Assembly (NCBI RefSeq): GCF_000337135.1
Contig: NZ_AOIN01000059.1
Coordinates: 62,001-126,000, forward strand
Reading direction: 5' to 3'
Origin: Natrialba chahannaoensis JCM 10990
GTDB taxonomy: Archaea > Halobacteriota > Halobacteria > Halobacteriales > Natrialbaceae
DNA length: 64,000 nt
The notes under the pieces are model-generated. The model saw nothing but the letters and a program-made list of their open reading frames with translations. It made no database searches and was not told the DNA's origin. This document shows, piece by piece, positions 9,150-18,261 of the stretch; within the stretch, counting starts at the first letter, position 1; each line of letters begins with the position of its first letter. The position numbers and the translations under genes are program-made.

Positions 9150-9171
9150 TCCTCCGCCTTCAGGCGGAGGA
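9150..9171 (+). ncRNA. Right-end hairpin of the TnpB element, candidate guide-RNA 3' part
   Basis: A perfect 9-bp stem TCCTCCGCC/GGCGGAGGA with a TTCA loop, 18 bases after the tnpB stop. By analogy with characterised IS605 elements (omega RNA; sense-overlapping transcripts in haloarchaea) this is the scaffold end of the guide RNA. Transcription here is inferred, not shown. Confidence 0.55.
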
Positions 9172-9217
9172 GGATGTCAAGGATAACAGCGAACCGCTCT
9201 CGCAACGCGGTGCCCGC

Positions 9218-10396
9218 TCAGACCACGTTTCGCTCCGTGCGCTCGGCGGCCGCTCCATCATCGTCGTCCTGATCGAAGCGGGTACTCGAGAGCGCTTCGA
9301 TATCGAGCAGCGAGGGCTCGCCATCGAGGGCCAGTTCGGCGACGAGTTGACCGAGTGCGGGCGCGTGCTGGAAGCCGTGCCCGGAGAAGCCGGCGGCCGT
9401 GATGAAGCCCGGAATCGTCTCCTCGACGATCGCGTTGTCGTCGGGTGTGACGGCGTACAGGCCGGCCCAACCGCGCTTGATCGCGGATTCGGGGCCGAAG
9501 TAGCTGGTCCAGTCAGCCGCGGCCTCAAGGGCGTCAACCGCCCACTCGAAGTCCATCGAGCGGGTGTAGCCATCGGGATCGCGGGCAGGGTCCGTCTCAG
9601 CGAAGTGGCCGCCGACGAGTGCGTCGCCGTTGCGTTCGGGGCGGAAGTACGAGCCACGATCGAGGTCGATGGTGAGCGGGTCCGTTTCCGGAACCGGCGT
9701 CTCCGGCTCTGCGATAGCGATCTGTCGACGCTTCGGCGTGATTGGCAAGACGACGTTCGCCATCGCGGCGGCCTCGTGCGCCCACGGGCCGGCAGCGTTG
9801 ACGACAACGTCGGCCTTGAGCCGTTCGTCGGGCGTTTCGACGCCCGTCACGCGCGGATCGCCACCCGAATCGTCACGGAGCACGTCGACGACGGGCGTCT
9901 TCGTTCGCACGTCAGCGCCCGCCGCCGCAGCGGCCTTCGAGTACGCCTGCAGCGCGAGATGGGGGTCGGCGAAGCCGTCGGTCGGCGAGTACGTCGCGGC
10001 AATGAATGTGTCTGCATCGATACCCGGACAGTGCTCCTGTGCGTCCTCGGGGCTCAGGATCTTGCTCGGCACGCCGCAGTCGTTCTGCATCGCAACGGTA
10101 TCCTCGAAGGCCGCTGCGGTCTCCTCGCTGCGCGCGAGAAAGAGATAGCCGTTCTTCCGATAGTCGATATCCGTCCCGAAGCGCTCGTCGAACTCATCCC
10201 AGACACGCATGCTCTCGCGGGAGAGTTCGACGTTGATCGGTGTCGAGAACTGCGCGCGGATACCGCCGGCGGCGCGCTCCGTGCTTCCAGAACCGATCGA
10301 CCCCTTCTCGCAGACAGTCACGTCAGCGCCGCGTGCTGCCAGTTCGTAGGCGCTCGCCAGGCCGACGATCCCTCCACCGATAACGACGACATTCAT
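9218..10396 (-). CDS. FAD-dependent oxidoreductase, DAO/sarcosine oxidase-like
   Basis: A 392-aa flavoprotein of the DAO family (glycine/sarcosine oxidase and relatives). It opens with the dinucleotide-binding motif VVVIGGGIVGLASAYELAARG and has VVNAAGPWAHEAA in the middle. It ends in the C-terminal substrate/FAD segment YAVTPDDNAIVEETIPGF then AAGFSGHGFQHAPALG. The Gly-rich SGSTERAAGGIRAQFS matches the sarcosine oxidase beta type. It likely oxidises a secondary or primary amine. Start at ATG 10396 begins directly at the Rossmann strand. A second DAO-family gene follows upstream on the same strand 66 bp away, suggesting one operon. Confidence 0.9.
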   Translation of the reverse strand: MNVVVIGGGIVGLASAYELAARGADVTVCEKGSIGSGSTERAAGGIRAQFSTPINVELSRESMRVWDEFDERFGTDIDYRKNGYLFLARSEETAAAFEDTVAMQNDCGVPSKILSPEDAQEHCPGIDADTFIAATYSPTDGFADPHLALQAYSKAAAAAGADVRTKTPVVDVLRDDSGGDPRVTGVETPDERLKADVVVNAAGPWAHEAAAMANVVLPITPKRRQIAIAEPETPVPETDPLTIDLDRGSYFRPERNGDALVGGHFAETDPARDPDGYTRSMDFEWAVDALEAAADWTSYFGPESAIKRGWAGLYAVTPDDNAIVEETIPGFITAAGFSGHGFQHAPALGQLVAELALDGEPSLLDIEALSSTRFDQDDDDGAAAERTERNVV

Positions 10397-10462
10397 GTGG
10401 TGTCCAAACACACCACGACGAATAAGGATTCGCTCGCTCGGCTGGCACTACAGCGAGTCCGA

Positions 10463-11683
10463 TCAGAACCGTTCTGGACCCACCCGCTCCAGATGCTCCC
10501 GATCCAACTCGCCCGCAACCGCGTCGGCAACGAGGTCGGCCACCGCCGGCGCGAGCGTAATCCCGAGTCCCGTCAAGCCGCAGGCGACGACGAAGCCCGA
10601 CACCTTCGTCTCGCCGACGATCGGCCGGCCGTCAGGCGTCACCGTCCGGTAGCCGACCCACTCCTCGGTGATCGTCGCATCGTCGAATCCGGACACAAGA
10701 CTGGCGACATCCGGTGCATCGCTTCGGAACGAGTCGGGGAGGTCGCGCTCATCTAACTCGAGTACACTCTCCTCAGCGTACCCGGTGTTGAACTCGCCGA
10801 CGACGGCACGACGTGGTGCCGGTGAGCCGTCTGCGGCACCGGGTCTGACGTAGCGTTTGGACTCGAGGATGGTGAACGGGGTGGCTTTGGGGTTGGAGTT
10901 GGACCTGGTGGTATCGGCGTCCTGGGACGCGGACGAGGGGCACTCGAGTTCAGCCATCGGGCCGACGGTGTGTGCGAGGGGGAGGGAGACGCCGACTGTG
11001 TTGTTCAGTTGCGGTGCCCAGGGACCGGCGGCGTTGATGACGGTGTCGGCGTCAAGGTGGGTGGTATTGGTGACGGTGTTGGTGTCAGTGCTGATGTCGA
11101 CACCGGAGACAGATCCATCTCGAGTTCGGATGTCAGTGACCTCGACGCCGGTACGAACGTCCACACCAGCATCTCGGGCGCAGGCTGCGAACCAGGACGC
11201 GACGGCAGCCGGATTGCATCGCAGGTCCGCGGTGGTGTGTAGCCCGCCGGCGAACTCGTCAGGGACCTGTCCGTCGTCGAAATCCGTCGAGCCGTCGAAT
11301 CCCGTGGGGTCGATACCGTACTCGGTGAGTTCGTCGGACGTTCGAAACGCGGCATCGACACCGTGTTCGGCAAGCGTCGCCGCGGAGCGCTCAAGGCGCT
11401 CGGCGTACGCCGGCGTTTCGGCGAGGTAGAGCGTTCCAATCCGTTCTGCCTCGAGATCACTCTCTTCGAAGAGTCGCTGGTAGGCCTCCCAGGCGCGGTT
11501 CCGGAGCCCCACGTCGAACGGCGTCGGCTCGACCGCGGCGCGCATGACCATCCCCGCGGAGGCCGCCGTCGTTTCGGTTCCGATCTCGCCGCGCTCGACG
11601 AGCGTAACCTCGTGGTCCGTCGGGCCGAGCCGCGCGGCGGTCGCGGTACCGATACTGCCGCCGCCGACGATAACGATCTTCAT
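10463..11683 (-). CDS. FAD-dependent oxidoreductase, DAO family (second copy)
   Basis: A 406-aa DAO-family flavoprotein distinct from its neighbour. It has the N-terminal motif KIVIVGGGSIGTATAARLG, the VINAAGPWAPQL segment, and the C-terminal YRTVTPDGRPIVGETKVSGF then CGLTGLGITLAPAVA. Two hydrophilic Thr/Asn/Asp-rich inserts (near DTNTVTNTTH and the SSASQDADTTRSN region) look like recently expanded low-complexity loops. Substrate unknown; D-amino acids, glycine or an N-methyl amino acid are plausible. It probably forms an operon with the 9218-10396 gene. The ornithine cyclodeaminase-like gene is divergent, 132 bp away. Confidence 0.88.
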   Translation of the reverse strand: MKIVIVGGGSIGTATAARLGPTDHEVTLVERGEIGTETTAASAGMVMRAAVEPTPFDVGLRNRAWEAYQRLFEESDLEAERIGTLYLAETPAYAERLERSAATLAEHGVDAAFRTSDELTEYGIDPTGFDGSTDFDDGQVPDEFAGGLHTTADLRCNPAAVASWFAACARDAGVDVRTGVEVTDIRTRDGSVSGVDISTDTNTVTNTTHLDADTVINAAGPWAPQLNNTVGVSLPLAHTVGPMAELECPSSASQDADTTRSNSNPKATPFTILESKRYVRPGAADGSPAPRRAVVGEFNTGYAEESVLELDERDLPDSFRSDAPDVASLVSGFDDATITEEWVGYRTVTPDGRPIVGETKVSGFVVACGLTGLGITLAPAVADLVADAVAGELDREHLERVGPERF

Positions 11684-11815
11684 GAGATATAGTACCACGG
11701 CATCCGGGAAACGCGCTTCTATTCTGGTAGTCTCGTCGAACACATGGGACCTGACGGATGAACCCGCGCGTCCGACATAGACTGAAGTAGCCACCGAACA
11801 ATGCACCGGTAAACC

Positions 11816-12817
11816 ATGGTTCGCGTCCTCTCTGCCGACGACGTGGCGTCAGTCCTCGAGATTGACGACCTCTTGCCAGTCGTCGCCGAAGCGTTCGAAA
11901 AGCAATACGCCGGCGCGGTCGAACGACCCGACCGTCCGCACTACCCGATCGGTATCGGGCTGGACGCTGACGCGCCCGAAGAGCCAACCAGCACGGGGCT
12001 CTGCATGCCCGCCTACATCCACGGTGCAAACTACGCTGCGACGAAACTCGTCGCCGTCTGCGAAGACAACGCTGAGCGAGATCTGCCGACGGTCACCGCA
12101 CAGCTCTCGCTGACCGACGCCGAAACCGGCCAACCCGTGGGCTATCTCTCCGCCAATCGAATCACCAGCGCCCGGACCGGCTGCATTGGCGGCCTCGCCG
12201 CGCGCGAACTCGCCGCCGACGGCCCCATCGACCTGGGAGTCATCGGCGCTGGCACACAGGCTCGCTGGCAAACCCGTGCCATCGCCGCCGCGACGGACGG
12301 TGCACTCGAGTCTATCCGCATCTACTCGCCGAGCGAGTCGCGGGTCGCCTGCGCAAACGAACTCGAGAAGGAGTTGGGCGTTCCCGCGGAGCCAGTCTCG
12401 AGCCCGCGCGAAGCAGTGTCGGACGCGTCGGTTATCGTGACGGGGACGACGAGCACGGAACCGGTGTTTCCGGGTGACGAACTCGGGCCGGGGACGCTCG
12501 TGATTGCCGTGGGAGCGTACACGCCAGAGATGCGGGAGTTGGACGACGAGACGATCGAAAGTGCAGATCGGATTATCGGTGACGTGCCGGACGAGGCGGC
12601 AGAGACGGGCGACCTCCGAGACCATCCAGATCAGGAGATAGAGCCATTGGGAGCGGTTCTGAGGGACGAGACTGGACGACAGCACGACGATGAACGCATC
12701 GTCGTGAAGAGCGTCGGGTCAGCGGTCCTCGACGCCGCGAGTGCAGAGACGGTGTTCGACCGAGCGGTCTCGGATGGGGTTGGAACGACTGTTCCATTAA
12801 CTGGTGATGAGGTGTGA
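11816..12817 (+). CDS. Ornithine cyclodeaminase / mu-crystallin family protein
   Basis: A 333-aa NAD(P)-dependent enzyme. Family features include NRITSARTGCIGGLAARELA with the conserved Arg-Thr-Gly, and the Rossmann motif GVIGAGTQARWQTRAI. AVGAYTPEMREL, typical of the OCD/mu-crystallin/alanine dehydrogenase (Archaeoglobus type) group, is also present. Members convert ornithine to proline, reduce ketimines, or act as alanine dehydrogenase. The exact reaction is not decidable, but its divergence from two amine-oxidising flavoproteins suggests imine/amino-acid turnover. The 3' end runs into a polypurine tract. Confidence 0.88.
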   Translation: MVRVLSADDVASVLEIDDLLPVVAEAFEKQYAGAVERPDRPHYPIGIGLDADAPEEPTSTGLCMPAYIHGANYAATKLVAVCEDNAERDLPTVTAQLSLTDAETGQPVGYLSANRITSARTGCIGGLAARELAADGPIDLGVIGAGTQARWQTRAIAAATDGALESIRIYSPSESRVACANELEKELGVPAEPVSSPREAVSDASVIVTGTTSTEPVFPGDELGPGTLVIAVGAYTPEMRELDDETIESADRIIGDVPDEAAETGDLRDHPDQEIEPLGAVLRDETGRQHDDERIVVKSVGSAVLDAASAETVFDRAVSDGVGTTVPLTGDEV

Positions 12818-12912
12818 GAAGTTCGAGAGTGGCGAAGGTAATGAGAGTGACGAGAGCGATGAGAGGAGCGAGAGTTGGAAGAGGAGCGAGACGAGTAAGA
12901 GCACTAAGAAAT
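12806..12912. repeat. Polypurine tract with degenerate GAG-type repeats
   Basis: About 105 bases of the + strand are overwhelmingly A and G, built from degenerate units such as GAGAG, GCGAGAG and GATGAGAG. The tract starts at the stop codon of the OCD-like gene and continues into the gap before the PAS protein gene. It codes for nothing plausible. The remaining gap (to 13090) shows no gene. Confidence 0.6.
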
Positions 12913-13090
12913 GTATGAACCGGCACGTATTGACCTCGGCCGCGACACTGAAATATGGGCTTCGATAAGTACCTCTAGAGTAGTTGAGAATGGGCCGCAC
13001 GAGTGTCGATTCTCCGGGAAGGGAATCATGGTGGCGTTGGTGGAATTGGACAGCCGGTTCGGGCTGGCTGAGCACAGCGGGTGAGCAGTT

Positions 13091-15112
13091 GTGACGCTTC
13101 GCTCCGTTCCGGTCGTCGACCGGATCACGGACGCCTTCTTCGCGCTCGATACGGACTTTCGGTTTACATACCTCAACGATCGCGCTGAGACACTACTGGA
13201 GCGCTCTCGGGCCGACCTGATCGGTCGCGTCATGTGGGACGAGTTTCCACAAACCGTCGAGACGCAGTTCCCCGATGGCTTTCACCGGGCGATGGAGAAG
13301 CAGGTCTCAGTCTCCTTTGACATCTACCACGCCCGGCTCGAAACGTGGTTCGAGGCGACGGCCTACCCCTCCGAAACCGGCCTCTCAGTGTACATGCGCG
13401 ATGTCACCGAGCGCAAGCAACAGGAACGCGTGCTCGCACAACACGCCGCCGTCGTCGAGGCTATCTCCGATGGCGTCATCACGCTGAATCGAAATCGCGA
13501 AATCGTCTCGGTCAACGACGCCATGGAGTCACTTCTCGGCGTCGACCGTGAGAGCCTGCTCGGCGAACACGTCGAGATCGTACCCGAACTAGCTGCGATC
13601 GACAACGAGGACGCTGTCGAGATCGGCCGCGCCATCACTGACGTCGACATCGGTACCGCCGACACACGTCACGTCGAAGTCCCGTTTACTGACGCAGACG
13701 GGACGGACCGGATGGTCGAGTTCCGCTTCGTCCCTATCGAGGACAACAACGCAACCGTCGCCGGCATCATTCGTGACGTTACCGACCAGTACGAGTACGA
13801 ACGCGTCGCCGCCTCGCTCCACGAGGTCACGCGCTGGCTACTCGAGTCCGACGATCCCGAGGAGGTCTGCTCAATCGCGGTTCACGCCGGCAGTGACCTT
13901 CTCAACCTGCCGATCAGCGGTATCTGGCTGCTTGATGAGGAGCAGGGGTATCTCGATCCCGTTGCGGGAACGGCGGGTGCATATGAGGAGTTCGGCGGGC
14001 TGCCACGGTTCAACCCGCCGGAGGGTCTCGTCTGGGATGTCTTCGAAGCGGGTGAGGTCGAATACTTTGACGACCTCACCGAGGTCGATGGGTTGTACAA
14101 CGACGAAACGCCGTTGCAGTCAGAAATTATCGCGCCGATCGGCACCCACGGCGTCCTGATGACCGGATCGCTACAGCCAAACCGGTTCGACGAAACCGAT
14201 GTTGAACTGCTCTCGACGCTGGTGGAGAACACCCGTGCGGCGCTCGACCGCGCCGACCGCGAGCAACTCCTTCGTGAGCGTACGAACGACCTCGAGCGCC
14301 AGACCGAGCGGCTCCAAGGCATCGCAGACGTGCTCTCGACTGATCTGAAACACCAGCTCGATGCTGTCTCCGAGGCACTCGAAGACGAGCGCGCAGGGAC
14401 TGATGCCGGAAGCGGAACCCAACACAACACAGGCACCGCCAGCACCGACAACGCCTGGCAGTTCCCGCTCGCCGAGGACTCCGTTGAAACGATGCTCGAT
14501 CGCACGGAACGGCTCGTCGACGATGTCAGAGAGTTCGCCCGGAACGCGACTGCCGTCGGCACGCGAAACCGTATCCTCCTCGAACAGGCAGTCCACACGG
14601 CCGCAACCGCGTCGCGACTCGACGCGGATGCAGTGGCACTCGAGGAGCCCGCCGTCCTCCGGGCGGACGCTGAGCGCTTTGCCCGACTGCTGGAGACGGC
14701 GTTCGACGACATTGCTGCCCGCGTCGATGAGGATGAAGCACCGGCTGGTGGGAGTGGTGATGAGACTGATGGTGCTGATGGCAATCGCACCACCGTTCGC
14801 ATCGAACTGCTCGGCGTTTCAGACGACGGGCAGCCAACACCCACCCAGCCACAGGCTGTGATTGGGAGTGAATTCAACGAGCGCTCGCGTGGATTCGTCC
14901 TCGTCGACACCGCCGCGTCACCACCGATTGAGCCGTCTGATCGCGTGTTCGACGCCGACGCAGACGCCGACGACTCCGAGATGGTCGACGGACTTGGGCT
15001 CGCACTCGTCCGCGCGATTGCTGACGCACACGACTGGACGCTGTCGATCGAGTCAGCAGAGAACGGAACCCGCATCGAAGTTCGAGATGTGACGACGCTC
15101 GAGCCGCTGTAG
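13091..15112 (+). CDS. PAS-PAS-GAF signalling protein with degenerate histidine-kinase domain
   Basis: A 673-aa protein starting at GTG 13091 (a stop lies three codons upstream). Domain order: PAS (~10-115, ending MRDVTERKQQERVL), PAS (~120-235, ending GIIRDVTDQYEYERV), GAF (~240-395, ICSIAV-like to PIGTHGVLMTGS), coiled linker (~395-425), then a kinase-like module. In the HisKA position the usual S-H-D-L reads LSTDLKHQL, with Thr in place of the phospho-acceptor His. The N-box Asn is replaced (LLETAFDDIAARV) and the DxGxG box is missing; only a GLGLALVRAIADAH box survives. It is probably a sensor or scaffold without kinase activity. No membrane segments. The neighbouring HalX regulator is convergent. 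Confidence 0.85.
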   Translation: MTLRSVPVVDRITDAFFALDTDFRFTYLNDRAETLLERSRADLIGRVMWDEFPQTVETQFPDGFHRAMEKQVSVSFDIYHARLETWFEATAYPSETGLSVYMRDVTERKQQERVLAQHAAVVEAISDGVITLNRNREIVSVNDAMESLLGVDRESLLGEHVEIVPELAAIDNEDAVEIGRAITDVDIGTADTRHVEVPFTDADGTDRMVEFRFVPIEDNNATVAGIIRDVTDQYEYERVAASLHEVTRWLLESDDPEEVCSIAVHAGSDLLNLPISGIWLLDEEQGYLDPVAGTAGAYEEFGGLPRFNPPEGLVWDVFEAGEVEYFDDLTEVDGLYNDETPLQSEIIAPIGTHGVLMTGSLQPNRFDETDVELLSTLVENTRAALDRADREQLLRERTNDLERQTERLQGIADVLSTDLKHQLDAVSEALEDERAGTDAGSGTQHNTGTASTDNAWQFPLAEDSVETMLDRTERLVDDVREFARNATAVGTRNRILLEQAVHTAATASRLDADAVALEEPAVLRADAERFARLLETAFDDIAARVDEDEAPAGGSGDETDGADGNRTTVRIELLGVSDDGQPTPTQPQAVIGSEFNERSRGFVLVDTAASPPIEPSDRVFDADADADDSEMVDGLGLALVRAIADAHDWTLSIESAENGTRIEVRDVTTLEPL

Positions 15113-15178
15113 ACGGACACAAAGAGAGAAAGGGAGGAAAAGAGAAAGAGAGTGTATTACTCGGTTTCGCCGGCTGTA
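15113..15178. other. Short purine-rich junction between convergent genes
   Basis: Between the PAS protein stop and the HalX regulator stop, bases 15120-15155 of the + strand are almost only A and G. It may mark the ends of two convergent transcripts; no hairpin is obvious. Confidence 0.4.
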
Positions 15179-15769
15179 TCAGTTCATCTCGTCAGCGTCG
15201 TCCGTCTCGTTCACCTCACGTTCCTCACTCGCCCTGTTCGCTTCGATCGCATCCGCAACCACCGTCGATATCTCCACTCGTGACCCCGCGAGCTGTGCTT
15301 CCAGTCGCTCGTACGCCTCGCTGTCAGCGAGTTGTTCCGGCGTCTTCTCGGTATCGAGCAGCGCCTTCTTCTCCGCAAGTGTAAACAACTCCTGGAGTTC
15401 CTCGTCGTACGTTGCACGCACTTCGAGTCGTTCGACTGCCTGTAACAACTCGTCCTTTGACACTGGCTTGACAAGGTAGTCGTCGAATCCCATGCTGACG
15501 ATATCGAAATCCGGTTCGACTGCAGTCACCATTGCGATGCTGCAGTCCAGCTCGCGCTCACTGATCGTCTCCAGAACGGTGTCGCCAGAGAGTTCGGGCA
15601 TCCGTCGATCGAGCAAGACAACGTCGACCGACTCGTCGATCAACTCGAGTGCCTCGGAACCATTCGAGGCCATTCGAGTGTCGTACTCGTCACCGAGCCA
15701 GACGGTGTAGAGATTCGCAAGATCGGGCTCATCCTCAACGATCAGAACGGTCGGGGTGTCAGTAGCCAT
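15179..15769 (-). CDS. HalX-type response regulator
   Basis: A 196-aa regulator. Residues ~1-120 are a receiver domain: acidic pair in VLIVEDEPDLANLY, the phospho-acceptor Asp in VVLLDRRMPELSG, Thr in IAMVTAV and Lys in DDYLVKPVSKDEL. Residues ~125-190 are a HalX domain, a haloarchaeal helical output module (YDEELQELFTLAEKKALLD). No DNA-binding motif is recognised. Start at ATG 15769 is the family start; the frame is open 25 codons upstream. The phosphorylation site is intact, although the adjacent sensor lacks its own donor His, so its kinase must be elsewhere. Confidence 0.92.
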   Translation of the reverse strand: MATDTPTVLIVEDEPDLANLYTVWLGDEYDTRMASNGSEALELIDESVDVVLLDRRMPELSGDTVLETISERELDCSIAMVTAVEPDFDIVSMGFDDYLVKPVSKDELLQAVERLEVRATYDEELQELFTLAEKKALLDTEKTPEQLADSEAYERLEAQLAGSRVEISTVVADAIEANRASEEREVNETDDADEMN

Positions 15770-15921
15770 GAAGCGAGATCCTCCGGTGTGTCGTTGGGGA
15801 ACGACAGGGTTGTCATGGCAGTTGAACTGAGAATATATCAACATACCGGGACCAGATTCAGAACAGGGCGGTACGTGACGACGCAGTCCGATCGCAGCGA
15901 CACGCGGCGTCGTGTATCGAC

Positions 15922-18126
15922 TTACTCGAGTTCGTCCTCGATCGTCGAGCGCAGATTGCGAATCTCGGTTGCGTCGACCGTGATCGTCTCGTCGTCGACG
16001 GTCAGCGAGAGGGTGCCGTCGGTAGTCGCCGCGCCGAGAGAGACGACCGGCGCAACGTCGTCGAACGCGTCGCGGACGGCTGCAGGCGAGTCGGTCTGAA
16101 TCACTGCGCGGCCGGGCTGTTCGTGGAACAGCGCACCCGCGGGATCGCTCACGTCGGGAATCGAGATGTCGAGACCCGCATCGTCGGTGACCATCTCTGC
16201 GAGTGCAACCACGAGGCCGCCGTGGCTCACATCGTGTACCGCGAGCGTCGCCTCGTCGTCTGCGACAGACGCGAGCGTGCTAACCAGATCGGCTGCCTGC
16301 TCGTCCGATGGAAGTACGGGGAACTGATCGCTGCCGTCGAACTGCGCGAGGTACTCCGACCCGCCGAGCGCGAACGCGTCGGACTCGAGTGCGAGGTCGC
16401 CGACGAGGAGGAGTTCACTGTCACCCTCCGCTGTGGGCTGGGCCTCGAGCGGCGGCGCGTCGTAGCCCGCCTTCGTGCCGACCATCGCGAGCGTCGGCGT
16501 CGGCGGGATCGGGCCGGCGACGGAGTCGTTGTACAGCGAGACGTTGCCGCCGACGACGGGCGTCGAGAGCGTCTCGCACATGTCTGCGAGACCGTCAACG
16601 ATTCCTGTGAAGCCACCGTAGACATCCGGTTTCTCCGGGTTGCCACCGTTGAGACAGTCGACTGCCGCGAGCGGCGTCGCGCCCTTGGCCGCGATATTCG
16701 TCGCGTTCTCGAGTGCGATTGCGCGCGCACCGTCGTACGGTGCGGTGGTCGTCCAGTGTGGGGCTGCGCCGGAGGAGATAGCGAGTCCGGTGTTCGCTTC
16801 TCGAACAGCAACGATAGCCGCGTCGTCGCCCGGCCCGACGCTCGTCCGCACGCCGACTTCGTGGTCGTACTGGCGGTAGACCCAGCGTTTGGAGGCCGTG
16901 TTCGGGCTGGAGACGACCGAATCGAGGGCCTCGGAGAGATCGGCGTCCGGCAGGACGGTGTCGGGTTCCGCGGGGTCGTCCGCCGGCAGATCGTTCATCG
17001 GCGCACCCTCACCCAGGAAGTACGCGTCGACATCGACGACCGTCTCGCCCTCGAAGGTACAGGTGTAGTTTTCCTCGGTGACTTCGCCGATGACCGAGCA
17101 GCCCAGATCGAAGCGGTCTGCGATTTCTGCGACGCGGTCGACGTTCTCGGGTGCGACCTCGTAACACATCCGCTCCTGGGACTCGGCGAGCAGGATCTCG
17201 AGTGCCGACATATTCGGCTCACGCTGATGGACGGACTCGAGTTCGATCGCTGCGCCGAGGCCGCCCTTGGCGACGAGTTCGCTGGAGGCACCGCCCAGGC
17301 CGGCAGCGCCGAGGTCGCGTGCGGACTCGATCAGGCCTTCGTCGACGAGTTGTTCGTTGGCCTCGATGAGGAGCTTCTCGGCGTAGGGGTCGCCGACCTG
17401 CACGGCGGGTCGGTCTTCAGTTTCGGCGTCCTCGGCCAGGTCTTCGCTGGCGAAACTCGCGCCACCGAGACCGTCGCGGCCGGTCGCGTTGCCGACGAGG
17501 ACGAGTTTGTTGCCGGGCTCCTGGGCTTCGGCGGTGACGAGTCGCTCCTCGTTCGTCAGGCCGACGCAGGCGACGTTCACCAGGGGGTTGCCCTCGTAGT
17601 CTGGGTGGAAATCAACGCTGCCCGCGACCGTCGGAACGCCGATACAGTTGCCGTAGTGGCTGATCCCTTCCACGACGCCCTCGAACAGGTACTTCGAGTG
17701 TTCGCGGTCGAACTCGCCGAAGTACAGTGAGTCTGCGAGCGCGATGGGGTAGGCACCCATCGAGAGGGTGTCCCGGACGATACCGCCGACGCCGGTCGCA
17801 GCGCCGTCGAACGGGTCGACGTAGGAAGGATGGTTGTGGCTCTCGATTCCCATCGTGATGTACGTCTGTGTGTCGTCTCCGTTCGTGTCCGCGTCCACGT
17901 CCGTCCCCTCGTCTTCGATCTCGGGCAACGCGACAACCGCAGCGTCGTCACCCGGTCCAATGACGACCTGGTCACCTTCGCTCTCGAACGCCGACAGCAA
18001 CGGTCTCGAGGAGCGGTACGCGCAGTGTTCGCTCCAGAGGTTCTCGAACAGCGCCGCCTCCGCCGGGGTCGGCTCTCGACCCAGTTCCTCGACGACGAGT
18101 TCGTGATCCGAATCGGCAAGGCTCAT
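15922..18126 (-). CDS. purL: Phosphoribosylformylglycinamidine synthase subunit PurL
   Basis: A 734-aa small-type PurL, the ATP-dependent synthetase subunit that makes FGAM from FGAR in purine synthesis together with PurS and PurQ, neither of which is in this window. Family signatures are [15 protein letters not shown] near the N-terminus, [19 protein letters not shown] with [13 protein letters not shown], and [17 protein letters not shown] in the C-terminal half. The two internally repeated AIRS-like halves are visible. An Asp/Thr insert ([13 protein letters not shown]) at ~80-90 is a halophilic loop. It ends with a CTCGAGTAA stop inside an ACTCGAGT site. Confidence 0.96.
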   Translation of the reverse strand: MSLADSDHELVVEELGREPTPAEAALFENLWSEHCAYRSSRPLLSAFESEGDQVVIGPGDDAAVVALPEIEDEGTDVDADTNGDDTQTYITMGIESHNHPSYVDPFDGAATGVGGIVRDTLSMGAYPIALADSLYFGEFDREHSKYLFEGVVEGISHYGNCIGVPTVAGSVDFHPDYEGNPLVNVACVGLTNEERLVTAEAQEPGNKLVLVGNATGRDGLGGASFASEDLAEDAETEDRPAVQVGDPYAEKLLIEANEQLVDEGLIESARDLGAAGLGGASSELVAKGGLGAAIELESVHQREPNMSALEILLAESQERMCYEVAPENVDRVAEIADRFDLGCSVIGEVTEENYTCTFEGETVVDVDAYFLGEGAPMNDLPADDPAEPDTVLPDADLSEALDSVVSSPNTASKRWVYRQYDHEVGVRTSVGPGDDAAIVAVREANTGLAISSGAAPHWTTTAPYDGARAIALENATNIAAKGATPLAAVDCLNGGNPEKPDVYGGFTGIVDGLADMCETLSTPVVGGNVSLYNDSVAGPIPPTPTLAMVGTKAGYDAPPLEAQPTAEGDSELLLVGDLALESDAFALGGSEYLAQFDGSDQFPVLPSDEQAADLVSTLASVADDEATLAVHDVSHGGLVVALAEMVTDDAGLDISIPDVSDPAGALFHEQPGRAVIQTDSPAAVRDAFDDVAPVVSLGAATTDGTLSLTVDDETITVDATEIRNLRSTIEDELE

Positions 18127-18261
18127 TCACCTAGGTGATGAAAGTGCGGTGGTAAATGGGTTTCCATATCCACGTTCGTGTATATCGTCAGCGGCTACGG
18201 TCGTGACCGTGACAGCGCGCGGACCGAGGCGCTTTTGATCAGTCGCCGTGAACACGGAGGC

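Larger units (their letters stand above)
7765..9180 (+). mobile_element. Solo TnpB (IS1341-type, IS200/IS605 group) element
   Basis: The unit comprises a tnpB frame without tnpA, a subterminal inverted repeat near the left end (GTATAA-gtag-TTATAC, 7788-7803) and a right-end hairpin (9150-9171) followed by AGGATGTCAA ending at 9180. The right boundary is supported by the hairpin position typical of this family; the left boundary is a guess within about 100 bp. No target duplication is expected for this family. The RNA-guide region would overlap the tnpB 3' end and the right-end hairpin, with the guide read from bases just beyond 9180. Confidence 0.7.

Noticed and set aside
16123-17730. 535-codon open frame opposite purL
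   Set aside because: Arg/Glu/Val-rich antisense shadow produced by the high GC content; purL on the minus strand has full family conservation.
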